The notes beneath the pieces were generated by a model. That model was not told where the DNA came from. It searched no databases and saw nothing but the letters and a program-made list of their open reading frames with translations. The position numbers and the translations under genes are program-made. A DNA stretch of 56,584 bases from Acidobacteriota bacterium (GTDB lineage Bacteria; Acidobacteriota; Thermoanaerobaculia; UBA5066; Gp7-AA6), in contig QHVV01000112.1 in NCBI GenBank assembly GCA_003222385.1, positions 17,286 through 73,869 on the forward strand. Reading direction: 5' to 3'. Positions 1-7,240 of this stretch are shown here, piece after piece; positions within the stretch are counted from its first letter, which is position 1, and the number at the start of each line of letters is the position of its first letter.

Positions 1-1262
1 GTCGTTGAAGAAGTTGCCGAAGATCGAGTCGAGCCGCCCTCCGGCCGAGGCGGTCTTGACTTTCTGGTCGACGCCGGTCGAGAACGCGCGGATGCCGCCG
101 AAGTCCCGGCGATCCGATTCGTCGCGCCAGTTTCCCGTGAACTCGGCGGTCTCACCCGTCGCCGGCTGCCACGTGAGCTTTCCGAAAGCGAGCTTGGAGT
201 GGAACGGCGACTTCACGTCGCCCTGGTCGAAGCCGGTGAACCGGGCGGTGACCTCCGGAGGCTCCGTCGTGGGATGACCGAAGAGAACGTTGTTGAAGCG
301 GTCCTGATCGTTCTGCTCGTAAGAGCCGAACCCGAAAAGCCGGTCGCGGATGAGCGGCCCACCGACCGATGCACCCCACTGATAGCGCTTGTAGTCCGGC
401 GTGCGGTCCTGGAAGATCGTCTTCGCGACCATCCCGCGGCTCTGGTAGAAGAGGAACGCGTCGCCGTGCAGGTCGTTGCCCCCCGACCGGGTCGAGACGT
501 TGATGATGGCGGCGGCGGCGTTCTCGTACTCGGCCTTGTAGTTCTGGGTCAGCACCTGGAATTCCCCGACCGAGTCCTGGGGGAACGGGTTCCCGCGGCT
601 CGAGTCCTGCATGAACGCGCCGCCCTTCAGGATGTCGTTCTTGTACGACAACCCGTCGATGAACACGTTCACCTGGCGGGCGTCCTGGCCGCCGCTGCGG
701 AACATCGCGCCGCCGTAACGCGTGTCCTCGCCGAAGTCGGCGGTGACGGCGACTCCCGGCGCGAGCGCCGCGAAGTTCAGGAAGTTCCGGCTGTTCTGGG
801 GAAGGTATTGGATCTGCTCGGGCGTCACGTTCGTCGTCACTTCCGGCGTGCGGAAGTCGACGGCCGCGGCCGCGGAGACCGTGACGGTCTCGCTCACCCG
901 CGCCGCGACCTTGAGCTCGAAGTCGAGTCTCACGATCTGGCCGACCAGGACGCGCACCTTTTTCGTCTCGGTGCCGAAGCTGGGCAGTGTCGCGGTGACG
1001 CTGTACGGCCCGGGCGAAACTGCGATGTTGAAGAACCCGTTGGTCTCCGTCGTGGCCGCCGCGCGGGCGCCGTTGTCGTCGTTGATCGCCTCCACCGTCG
1101 CACCGTCGCTCCCGGCAGCGCGCCGCCCGATTCGTCCTTGACGTTGCCCCTCAGGGTCCCGGTGGTCGTCTGCGCGTGCGCGAGCGGTGCGAAGAGCGCC
1201 GCCGCGAGAAGCACAGACGCCGCGGTCGCGACCCCTCTTCGTCTGGGAACCATGGACCTCAT
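1..1262 (-). pseudogene. Oar-like TonB-dependent receptor, frameshifted, 3' end beyond window
   Basis: Outer-membrane receptor of the Oar/SusC-like group, presumed to import a large ligand with TonB energy. The start is the ATG at 1262, preceded by a clear AAAGGAGG ribosome site and overlapping the lacI stop as ATGA. A signal peptide ending near LAHAQTTTG leads into a carboxypeptidase regulatory-like domain (GTLRGNVKDESGGALPGATV). There the frame breaks at a tandem 8-bp duplication (1094-1109). Removing one copy restores AIN...NGFFNIAVSPGPYSV and then the plug domain, including VFIDGLSYKNDIL and INVSTRSGGNDLHGDAF; this downstream frame reads open to position 1. The coupled LacI gene suggests carbohydrate control. 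The barrel lies outside the window. The break could be real decay, a slippage switch or a sequence error. The family call is firm. Confidence 0.85.
1094..1109. repeat. 8-bp tandem duplication causing a frameshift in the receptor gene
   Basis: Two adjacent copies of ACCGTCGC (1094-1101 and 1102-1109) lie in codons about 50 residues into the receptor. On the coding strand they read GCGACGGT twice. Eight bases is not a multiple of three, and dropping one copy rejoins the two open frames exactly. Confidence 0.85.
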
Positions 1263-2344
1263 GGGGAATGCCTCCTTTCGGTTGGGAGCGTAGTTTTCCG
1301 GTTCGATGGAAATTCCGTTCCTTCGGGTCGAGCGTCTCTTCCGACAGCCGCTCCGCACGACTCCCGGACGACCAGCGTCGTCGAAAGCGTTTCCTGCCGG
1401 CGGGGTCGCCGCGTGGCTCCGGCCAGGGCGCGGAAGAGCAGCCGCGTCGCGCGCGCCCCGAGTTCGGCGATCGGCACGCGGACGGTCGAGAGCGGCGGAG
1501 TGGAGAATCGCGCGATCGGAATGTCGTCGAAGCCCGCCACCGCGACGTCCTGCGGAACCCGCACGCCGCTTTCCTGGAAACAGGCGAGCAGGCCGATCGC
1601 CATCGCGTCGTTGGCCGCGAAGACCGCAGTGGGAAGGTCTTTCCACGTTAGCAGGCGGCGGCCCGCCTGGTATCCGGCGTCTTCCCGGAAATCGCCGGTC
1701 AACTCCAGCTCTCGCGACGACCGGCCTCCGAACGACCGCATGGCGTCGCGGTATCCGCGAAGCCGTTCCGTGGCGTCCCGGTTCCCCGCCGGCCCGGCCA
1801 GGTGCGCAATGCGCCGGTGCCCGAACGAGATCAGGTGATCCACCATCGCGCGCGCTCCCCCGAAGTTGTCGATGTGGATCGAGTCGAACAGGCGCCGATC
1901 GTTCATCCCGTTGACGAGAACGATCGGGATCCCGTCGGTCGAATTCGTCTTCAAGGCGTGCGGATCCACCTCCGGGGACATCACGATCATGCCGTCCACC
2001 CGCCCCCGCGTGGCGCGTAGAACCGCCTCGATCTCGGCGCGGTCGCTGTGGGAGCCGGAGACCAGGAGGTGATACCCCCGCTCCCGCGCGCAGGAATCGA
2101 TTCCCCGGATCAGTTCCGAAAAGAACTCGCCGTGAACGTCGGGTAGAAGGACACCGAGCGTATTCGTTTTCCGGGTGATCAGACTGAGAGCGGCGCCGTG
2201 CGGGGAATAGCGGAGGCGGTCCACCACCGCCCGGATCCGGCGCTGCGTCTCTTCCCGGACGGGCCCTTTCCCGTTCAGGGCACGGGAGACGGTTGCGACC
2301 GAGACCGAGGCCGCCCGGGCAACCTCGCGGATGGTCACGCTCAC
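1259..2344 (-). CDS. LacI-family transcriptional regulator
   Basis: DNA-binding repressor or activator of the LacI/GalR family, 361 residues (typical is about 340). The N-terminal helix-turn-helix reads TIREVARAASVSVATVSRAL followed by the hinge NGKGPVREETQRRI. The rest is the periplasmic-binding-protein-like effector domain (NTLGVLLPDVHGEFFSELI; FAANDAMAIGLLACFQESGV; VAGFDDIPIARFSTPPLSTV), which in this family binds sugars or nucleosides. The last 25 or so residues are a poorly conserved tail. It starts with GTG, and its TGA stop overlaps the ATG of the Oar-like receptor, so the two are translationally coupled. A LacI-type palindrome lies in its leader, suggesting autoregulation. The effector cannot be read from the sequence. 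Confidence 0.95.
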   Translation of the reverse strand: MSVTIREVARAASVSVATVSRALNGKGPVREETQRRIRAVVDRLRYSPHGAALSLITRKTNTLGVLLPDVHGEFFSELIRGIDSCARERGYHLLVSGSHSDRAEIEAVLRATRGRVDGMIVMSPEVDPHALKTNSTDGIPIVLVNGMNDRRLFDSIHIDNFGGARAMVDHLISFGHRRIAHLAGPAGNRDATERLRGYRDAMRSFGGRSSRELELTGDFREDAGYQAGRRLLTWKDLPTAVFAANDAMAIGLLACFQESGVRVPQDVAVAGFDDIPIARFSTPPLSTVRVPIAELGARATRLLFRALAGATRRPRRQETLSTTLVVRESCGAAVGRDARPEGTEFPSNRKTTLPTERRHSP

Positions 2345-2415
2345 CGTCCCGGACTCCGGAAACGCCGGGACCGGCGAAAGAGGCTCCGCGTGCGAGCCTG
2401 CAGAAAATTGTCTTG

Positions 2416-2429
2416 TGTAATCGTTTACA
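2416..2429. promoter_or_regulatory. LacI-family operator-like palindrome
   Basis: TGTAATCGTTTACA is a 14-bp near-palindrome centred on CG, with one mismatched pair, close to the common LacI/GalR operator shape TGTAAACGTTTACA. It sits about 11-24 bases downstream of the predicted transcription start of the lacI-receptor unit, where a bound repressor would block transcription. Confidence 0.7.
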
Positions 2430-2446
2430 TCGAGCCTACGGCGTCC

Positions 2447-2474
2447 TTCTAACGCGGTCTCCGAAGAGTGTCAA
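2447..2474 (-). promoter_or_regulatory. Predicted sigma-70 promoter of the lacI-receptor operon
   Basis: On the minus strand there is a perfect TTGACA (-35, 2474-2469), a 16-base spacer and TTAGAA (-10, 2452-2447). The predicted start near 2440 leaves a leader of roughly 95 bases holding the operator-like palindrome before the lacI GTG. Confidence 0.55.
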
Positions 2475-2681
2475 GCAAAGTCCGGCGACGCCGCTCGAAC
2501 CTTTTCCGGCGAGGTCCGCGCACGCTGGCGACGGTCCGGACGGCGAGGCGCCCCCGAATGAATCCGGCGGCGATGCGATGGGCAGGCTATTCGGATGGGC
2601 TCGAATCTGCGAGATGCATTGCACGATGCGAGCCAGAAGGAGCCCGCCCTTTGATTTGAACGAGTTGTGACGACACGGGAT
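2475..2681. other. Intergenic stretch without recognised gene
   Basis: Between the lacI promoter and the hairpin after the zinc-ribbon gene I see no protein with family features. Open frames here are short, arginine- or serine-rich and lack ribosome sites. The local AT content is slightly raised around 2610-2670. Confidence 0.5.
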
Positions 2682-2707
2682 CTTCGGGCCGCGCGGGCGG
2701 CCCGAAG
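2682..2707 (-). terminator. Strong GC hairpin after the zinc-ribbon gene
   Basis: CTTCGGGCCGC and GCGGCCCGAAG form a perfect 11-bp stem with a 4-base loop, 9 bases past the stop of the zinc-ribbon gene. No U-tract follows on either strand, so it may act as a processing or stability hairpin rather than a classical intrinsic terminator. Confidence 0.5.
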
Positions 2708-2715
2708 CGAGGGAT

Positions 2716-2898
2716 TCAGGCGATTCGGGTCGGGCGTCGAGCGATCTGACCGGAGGCCTCACCGCCGCGTTCGCGACTCGGCTGGATGCGCACCACCCAG
2801 TGGCAGAAATCGCACTTGACCTTGCCGTCCGCCTCGATCGGGGTGCTGTTGGATCGGCCGCAATTCCGGCAGTGCCAGTTTCGGACGTCGTCTTTCAT
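2716..2898 (-). CDS. Small zinc-ribbon protein
   Basis: A 60-residue protein with two cysteine knuckles, CRNCG near residue 10 and CDFCH near residue 29, spaced as in a zinc ribbon. The final ligand of the second knuckle may be Cys or His. The tail of about 25 residues is basic and looks disordered. Such stand-alone ribbons commonly bind RNA, DNA or partner proteins; no specific role can be read here. It stands alone, divergent from the GT39 gene and followed by a strong hairpin. Start ATG (MKDDVRNWHC). Coding status is likely because the Cys spacing is regular and no other frame makes sense. Confidence 0.7.
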   Translation of the reverse strand: MKDDVRNWHCRNCGRSNSTPIEADGKVKCDFCHWVVRIQPSRERGGEASGQIARRPTRIA

Positions 2899-3098
2899 GA
2901 CTACTCGCTTTCACGCCGAAGACCGGCGACGGTCGCTTGCCGAATCGGCGGACGGAGCCGTCGGAGGGATCGGAACGGCTTTCAGCTTACCACGCGACCG
3001 GCTTACCCGGGGCCTGAGGGCTGAGGAGGGTGGAGAGTGCCCCGCGCGCCTATACTCGGAGCCGGTCGGACGGACGGACGCGCTCCCGTGCTTTGCGA

Positions 3099-4709
3099 GT
3101 GCCCGAAGTGAAGAGGATTTTTTTCGGTCCGGATTTCGAAGTTCCTGCCTGGCTGCCGGGCGCTCTGACCCTTCTTCTTCTGCTGCCCGGTATTACGCGT
3201 TCCTTCTGGGACCGGGACGAGGCGCAGTACGCCGCAATCGCGAGAGACATGGAGGAGGCCGGTCACTTCTTCAATCCGGAGCTCTTCGGCCGGCCTTATG
3301 CCGAGAAGCCTCCGCTCGCGATCGCGCTGACGGCGGTTTCCTTCCGGTGGCTCGGAGAGACCGAGCTCGCCGGACGCCTCCCCCACGTTCTCCTGTTCTC
3401 GGGCGCCTCGGTCCTTCTCTTTCTCATCGGACGGCGCATTTCCGACCCCCGCCGCGCATTCTTCGCCGCCATGATGTTGCCGACTTCTCTGCTCGGGCTG
3501 CTCTGCGGCCGCCTCGTCCTGACCGATTCGGCGCTGCTGTTCTTCGCGCTCGCCGCCGTTTTCTTCCTGCTCGACGTCCTCGGCGGTCGTGGAAGCTTAC
3601 GGGCCGCGTGTCTCGCCGGAGCGGCGCTCGGCCTCGGCGTGCTGACGAAGGGACCCGTCGCGGCCCTTTCGCCGGGACTCTTCGCGATCGGCCATTGTCT
3701 CGGAAGTCGCCGGGTGGATCGCGCGGCGCGAAGACGACTCTTCCTGTCGGCGGCCGTCGCCGTCGGGATCTCCGCTCCCTGGTTTCTCCTCCAGTCGTTC
3801 GCGACACACGGAGAGGCGTTTCGCTCCTTCTGGCTGCGGGAAAACGTCGAGCGCTTTCTCCATCCCCTGGAGCGCCACAGCGGGCCGGTCGTGTACTACC
3901 TTCCGGTCCTCCTGCTCGGTTTCTTTCCCTGGAGCGGTCTCCTCGCGGGCGTCTGGAACCGCCGGTCGCTCGCGAGAGACTCGGTGGGCTGGGGACTCTG
4001 GTTCTGGGCCGGCGGAGTTCTCGTCTTCTTTTCGATCTCGGCGACCAAGCTCCCGACCTACCTCCTGCCCCTCCTGCCCGCAGTCGCTCTCCTGATCGCC
4101 CGCTCCTCCGACTCCGCCGATCCGGCGGTTTCCCGGACCTCGCGGTGGCTCACGGCGGGCGTCGGCGCCGGCCTTCTCGCGGCCTCGGTGGCCGCCGTTT
4201 CCCGCTTCGAGATCCTTTCGGATGCCCCGGCGATCCTCTGGCCTCTCGCGACGGCGACGCTGCCGTTCCTCGCGCTGCCCCTTTTTCCGAAGCGGACGGG
4301 AACGTCCGCCCGCATGCTCGGGCTCGCGCTGGCGGGCTCACTGGGGCTGTCTCTCTTCCTGCCGCCGATCCTCGACCATGCCCGGTGCTGGGCGAAACTG
4401 GGTCGGCGCGCCCGGATCGAGAGGCTGCGCGCCGAAGAAGTTGGCACGGTTCGGCTGTCGGAGCCGGCCCTCGGTTATTACGTCGGGACGGGGGGAACGG
4501 GGATCTGGCGGAGCCGCGAAGACATGATCCGCTCGACGGCGGTGAGCCCGCACCGGTCGTTCCTCGCCTGTATCACGGCGACGGACGCCTTCGAGGCGGC
4601 CCGGGACGGCCGCATACACGTCCGGATCCTCAGACGGGGCTGGAACCTGCTGGAAGACGGCCCGCACGAAGCGATCGAGCTGTGCCGTCTGACCGCGCGG
4701 CACGGATAG
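3099..4709 (+). CDS. GT39 (ArnT/PMT-like) integral membrane glycosyltransferase
   Basis: Polytopic inner-membrane glycosyltransferase that should transfer a sugar from a polyprenyl-phosphate donor to a lipid or protein on the periplasmic side. The first external loop carries the family signature SFWDRDEAQYAAIARDM, where the acidic pair is catalytic in ArnT/PMT enzymes. A run of hydrophobic helices follows (LLFFALAAVFFLLDVL; WLWFWAGG-type segments; TYLLPLLPAVALL), then a soluble C-terminal region of about 120 residues. The frame opens at 3030, but a TATACT box at 3051-3056 suggests transcription starts downstream, so GTG 3099 or GTG 3108 is the likelier start. The acceptor is unknown. The gene converges on the ferritin-like gene. 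Confidence 0.88.
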   Translation: MPEVKRIFFGPDFEVPAWLPGALTLLLLLPGITRSFWDRDEAQYAAIARDMEEAGHFFNPELFGRPYAEKPPLAIALTAVSFRWLGETELAGRLPHVLLFSGASVLLFLIGRRISDPRRAFFAAMMLPTSLLGLLCGRLVLTDSALLFFALAAVFFLLDVLGGRGSLRAACLAGAALGLGVLTKGPVAALSPGLFAIGHCLGSRRVDRAARRRLFLSAAVAVGISAPWFLLQSFATHGEAFRSFWLRENVERFLHPLERHSGPVVYYLPVLLLGFFPWSGLLAGVWNRRSLARDSVGWGLWFWAGGVLVFFSISATKLPTYLLPLLPAVALLIARSSDSADPAVSRTSRWLTAGVGAGLLAASVAAVSRFEILSDAPAILWPLATATLPFLALPLFPKRTGTSARMLGLALAGSLGLSLFLPPILDHARCWAKLGRRARIERLRAEEVGTVRLSEPALGYYVGTGGTGIWRSREDMIRSTAVSPHRSFLACITATDAFEAARDGRIHVRILRRGWNLLEDGPHEAIELCRLTARHG

Positions 4710-4743
4710 CCGCGGCGCGACCCCTCTCCGAACGGTCCGGGCC

Positions 4744-5319
4744 CTAGCGGCCGGACTGCGTCGGGTCGAGCGTCGCGAGCAGCTTGTTCAGGTCGTCGGC
4801 GTGCTGCTCTTCGTTCTCGAGGATCTCCTCCATCAACCGGCGGGTCGTGATGTCGCGGTCCCCCAGGAAGCGCACGATTTCGCCGTACGACTCGATCGCG
4901 ACCCGCTCCGCGACCAGATCCTCGCGAATCATGTCGATCAGGCTGTTCCCCTCCACGTACTCGGAGTGACTGCGGGTCGCGAGCCCCTCGGGATTGAAGT
5001 CCGGCGCCCCGCCGAGCTGCGTGATCCGCTCCGCGATCCGGTCCGCGTGGCCCTGCTCCTCGTTGGCGTGCTCCAGGAACTCCTGAGCGACCGCCTGGGC
5101 GTGGATGCCCTGCGCCATGAAATAGTGGCGCTTGTATCGGAGCACGCACACGATCTCCGTCGCCAGGGCCTCGTTTAAGACCGCGACGACTTTTTCCGGA
5201 TCCGCGCCGTAGCCCTCCGTCACGGCCCCGTTTTCGATGTGCTGCCGCGCCCTCCGACGGAGCTCCTTCACGTCGGTCAGGAACGGGCCTCCTTCGCGTT
5301 CCTTCTCTTTCGAGTCCAT
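4744..5319 (-). CDS. Bacterioferritin/Dps-like ferritin-superfamily protein
   Basis: Four-helix-bundle ferritin-like protein of 191 residues that probably stores iron or protects against peroxide. Diiron-type ligands are visible: EALATEIVCVLRYKRHY, EFLEHANEEQGHADRIAERI, then EDLVAERVAIESYGEIV and EEILENEEQHADDL, giving the usual Glu...ExxH...Glu...ExxH order. The C-terminal helix and this spacing match the bacterioferritin group more than Dps. The start is placed at ATG 5319 because GAGGTG lies six bases upstream; an in-frame GTG at 5328 is the alternative. It stands as a single gene, converging with the GT39 gene 34 bases away. Confidence 0.9.
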   Translation of the reverse strand: MDSKEKEREGGPFLTDVKELRRRARQHIENGAVTEGYGADPEKVVAVLNEALATEIVCVLRYKRHYFMAQGIHAQAVAQEFLEHANEEQGHADRIAERITQLGGAPDFNPEGLATRSHSEYVEGNSLIDMIREDLVAERVAIESYGEIVRFLGDRDITTRRLMEEILENEEQHADDLNKLLATLDPTQSGR

Positions 5320-5365
5320 CCGCTTCACCTCGCCCGGATCTTGTCAGAGATCGCCCGCCGGCTCG

Positions 5366-5767
5366 TCATCCGCCCGGCGTCGTCGTGGTCCGGGGGGCCG
5401 CGCCTGTCGTCGCGGGCGTCGGGACGGCCGGAGCCGGAGTGCCCTCGACCCCGAGGACGAGGCCCGCGGGCGTTCGAAGAGCCGCGACCGGAGTCGTGTC
5501 GGGAGTCGGCGGAGGAGACTCGGCAGCCCGGGCGCGGGTCGCGTGCTCGGAGTGTTTTGCTTTCGAACAACCCGGTCCCAACCCGCAGACCGCGGCGACG
5601 AGCAGCAGCCACGCGAATCTCTTCGCGTTTTCGGAACGCGCGGCGCAACGCCGACGGACAGATTTTGTCGCTTCGCGCGTTGCCCCGTTGACCGACTTTG
5701 ACGCGAGCCGTGCGGGGCCCGACTGCAACTCGTTGAACTGCAACGAAGAGAACGCTCGACTTCTCAT
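5366..5767 (-). CDS. Putative small lipoprotein, proline/threonine-rich
   Basis: Hypothetical 133-residue protein. A hydrophobic stretch FAWLLLVAAVCGLGPGC near residue 55 ends in a possible lipobox (LGPGC), followed by a low-complexity tail rich in Pro, Thr and Ala. The ATG at 5767 is chosen because TAAGAT lies 13 bases upstream, a -10-like box at a spacing similar to other genes here. The roughly 45-residue basic N-terminus before the hydrophobic stretch is long for a signal peptide, so the true start may be internal. No family is recognised. It could also be chance coding in GC-rich DNA. Confidence 0.4.
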   Translation of the reverse strand: MRSRAFSSLQFNELQSGPARLASKSVNGATREATKSVRRRCAARSENAKRFAWLLLVAAVCGLGPGCSKAKHSEHATRARAAESPPPTPDTTPVAALRTPAGLVLGVEGTPAPAVPTPATTGAAPRTTTTPGG

Positions 5768-5827
5768 GGTACGGCGTTTGATCTTATCGGTGCCCAAGAA
5801 GAGTGCCGGCATGGGAGTTCCGGCATG

Positions 5828-5860
5828 GGGGGGAGCTGAAGAGCTCCCCCCTTTGTTGTT
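5828..5860 (+). terminator. Intrinsic terminator-like hairpin with U-tract on the plus strand
   Basis: GGGGGGAGCT, loop GAAG, AGCTCCCCCC is a perfect 10-bp stem followed on the plus strand by TTTGTTGTT. The neighbouring genes hflX and the putative lipoprotein are both on the minus strand, where no U-run follows. It may serve hflX as a stem alone, or stop plus-strand antisense transcription. Confidence 0.65.
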
Positions 5861-5872
5861 CGGCCGACACGT

Positions 5873-7165
5873 TCAACGCGCTCTCCGCCGGACGCGAGCC
5901 GGCTCCGAAGCGGCTTCGTCCTCGACGAAGCGTGAAAGCGACCCCAGGTTCCGGCGCTCCCCGGCGATTCTCAGCCGGAGCGATTCGCCCTGATCTTCTT
6001 CGTCGAGGACTCGGAACGCGGCGCGCGACTCCGCGATCGCGCGGGCGTTCGAATAGGGAATGTCGAGCGTGAACCGATCGGGCTCGGGACGGACCCGCGC
6101 CCGGATGACTCGCTCGAGCGCTTCTGAGCCTGCCCCGGTCGAGGCCGAAATGCCGATCTCGCCGCGCGGGACCCGCGCTCCCGGAAGATCCATCTTGTTC
6201 CAGACGGGGATGATCCGTTGCGCCTCGACCCCCAGGTCTTCGAGCACGTCGGCCGCGACGCGCCGTTCCTCGTCGACGCGGAGAGAAGCGGCGTCGAGGA
6301 CGTGGAGCACGACGTCTGCGTCCCGGATCTCGGCGAGCGTCGAGCGGAACGACGCGACGAGCGAGGGAGGCAGCTTGCGGACGAAACCGACGGTGTCCAC
6401 GAACACCACCCCGGAGAGCCGGGGAGACGCTCCGCGCGCGCTCTTCGAGTCGAGCGTCGCGAAGAGACGGTCCGCCGCGTACGCGGACTCCCGTGTCAAG
6501 CGGTTGAAGAGCGTCGTTTTTCCGGCGTTCGTGTAGCCGGCGATCGCTACCTGGACCCGACCCGCTCGCGCGCGGCGGCGGACCTGGCGCGACGTCTCGA
6601 TCTTTTCGAGGTCTCTTCGCAGCCGCGCGATGCGGTCCCGGATCTTGCGGCGGTCGAGCTCGAGCTTCTGCTCTCCGGCGCCCCGTCCCCCGATTCCACC
6701 GGCCAGACGGGACAGATGACCGTACCGTCCGGCGAGACGCGGCAGCAGGTACTGGAGCTGCGCGAGATCGACCTGCGTGCGCGCTTCGCGGGTCCGGGCG
6801 TGCGACGCGAAAACATCGAGGATCAAGCCCGGGCGGTCGAGAGCCGTGATTGCTTCTCCCCAGCGTTTTTCCAGATTCCTCACCTGGCCCGGCGTCAGCT
6901 CGTCGTCGAACACCACCAGAGCCGCATCGTCTCTGCGGGCCTGCTCCCCGATTGCCTCGACCGCTCCGCGGCCCACGTAAGTCGCCGGATCGGGGGAAGA
7001 GCGTTCCTGCACGAAGCGCCCGACGACCTGCCCGCCGGCGGAATCGACCAGCCGCTCGAGCTCGTCCAAGTGCTCTTCGGCGACGGATCTCGGCAGCGCG
7101 CGCGAAGAGACTCCGACGAGCACGACCCGCTGGCGCGGGAGAGCGTTGCTGCCGGGTCGCTTCAA
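5873..7165 (-). CDS. hflX: GTPase HflX
   Basis: Ribosome-associated GTPase; in characterised bacteria HflX splits stalled or heat-damaged 70S ribosomes. The N-terminal HflX domain (RVVLVGVSSR; VGRGAVEAIGEQ; VVFDDELTPGQVRNLEK) precedes the GTPase core, with the P-loop GYTNAGKTT, switch region DTVGFVRKLP and NKMD specificity motif. The glycine-rich linker GGIGGRGAGEQKLELDRR is typical. The minus-strand frame stays open to 7336, but a good promoter sits at 7240-7212, so a start inside the transcript is favoured; TTG 7165 (LKRPGSN) gives 430 residues, a normal length. It is divergent from the TIGR02757 gene with overlapping -10 boxes. The function is secure; the exact start is not. Confidence 0.93.
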   Translation of the reverse strand: MKRPGSNALPRQRVVLVGVSSRALPRSVAEEHLDELERLVDSAGGQVVGRFVQERSSPDPATYVGRGAVEAIGEQARRDDAALVVFDDELTPGQVRNLEKRWGEAITALDRPGLILDVFASHARTREARTQVDLAQLQYLLPRLAGRYGHLSRLAGGIGGRGAGEQKLELDRRKIRDRIARLRRDLEKIETSRQVRRRARAGRVQVAIAGYTNAGKTTLFNRLTRESAYAADRLFATLDSKSARGASPRLSGVVFVDTVGFVRKLPPSLVASFRSTLAEIRDADVVLHVLDAASLRVDEERRVAADVLEDLGVEAQRIIPVWNKMDLPGARVPRGEIGISASTGAGSEALERVIRARVRPEPDRFTLDIPYSNARAIAESRAAFRVLDEEDQGESLRLRIAGERRNLGSLSRFVEDEAASEPARVRRRAR

Positions 7166-7211
7166 CTCAAAGGAATCGGCCGCGCGTGGAGACGAGAACT
7201 CACTCGGCCGG

Positions 7212-7240
7212 ATGGTAAGATCCGCGCTCGACCGTGTCAA
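7212..7240. promoter_or_regulatory. Divergent promoters of hflX and the TIGR02757 gene with overlapping -10 boxes
   Basis: Minus strand: TTGACA (7240-7235), 17-base spacer, TACCAT (7217-7212), directed at hflX. Plus strand: TAAGAT (7216-7221), 12 bases before the GTG start of the TIGR02757 gene. The two -10 hexamers share positions 7216-7217, and the hflX -35 overlaps the first codons of the other gene, so the two polymerases should exclude each other. Confidence 0.55.

Noticed and set aside
199-1293. Long open frame antisense to the first Oar-like receptor
   Set aside because: It has no family pattern, is Arg/Val/Asp-rich as expected from GC-rich shadow reading, and lies over a gene with clear domains.
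2436-2762. A 108-residue frame upstream of lacI on the minus strand
   Set aside because: It overlaps the predicted lacI promoter and the zinc-ribbon gene and shows no domain or ribosome site.
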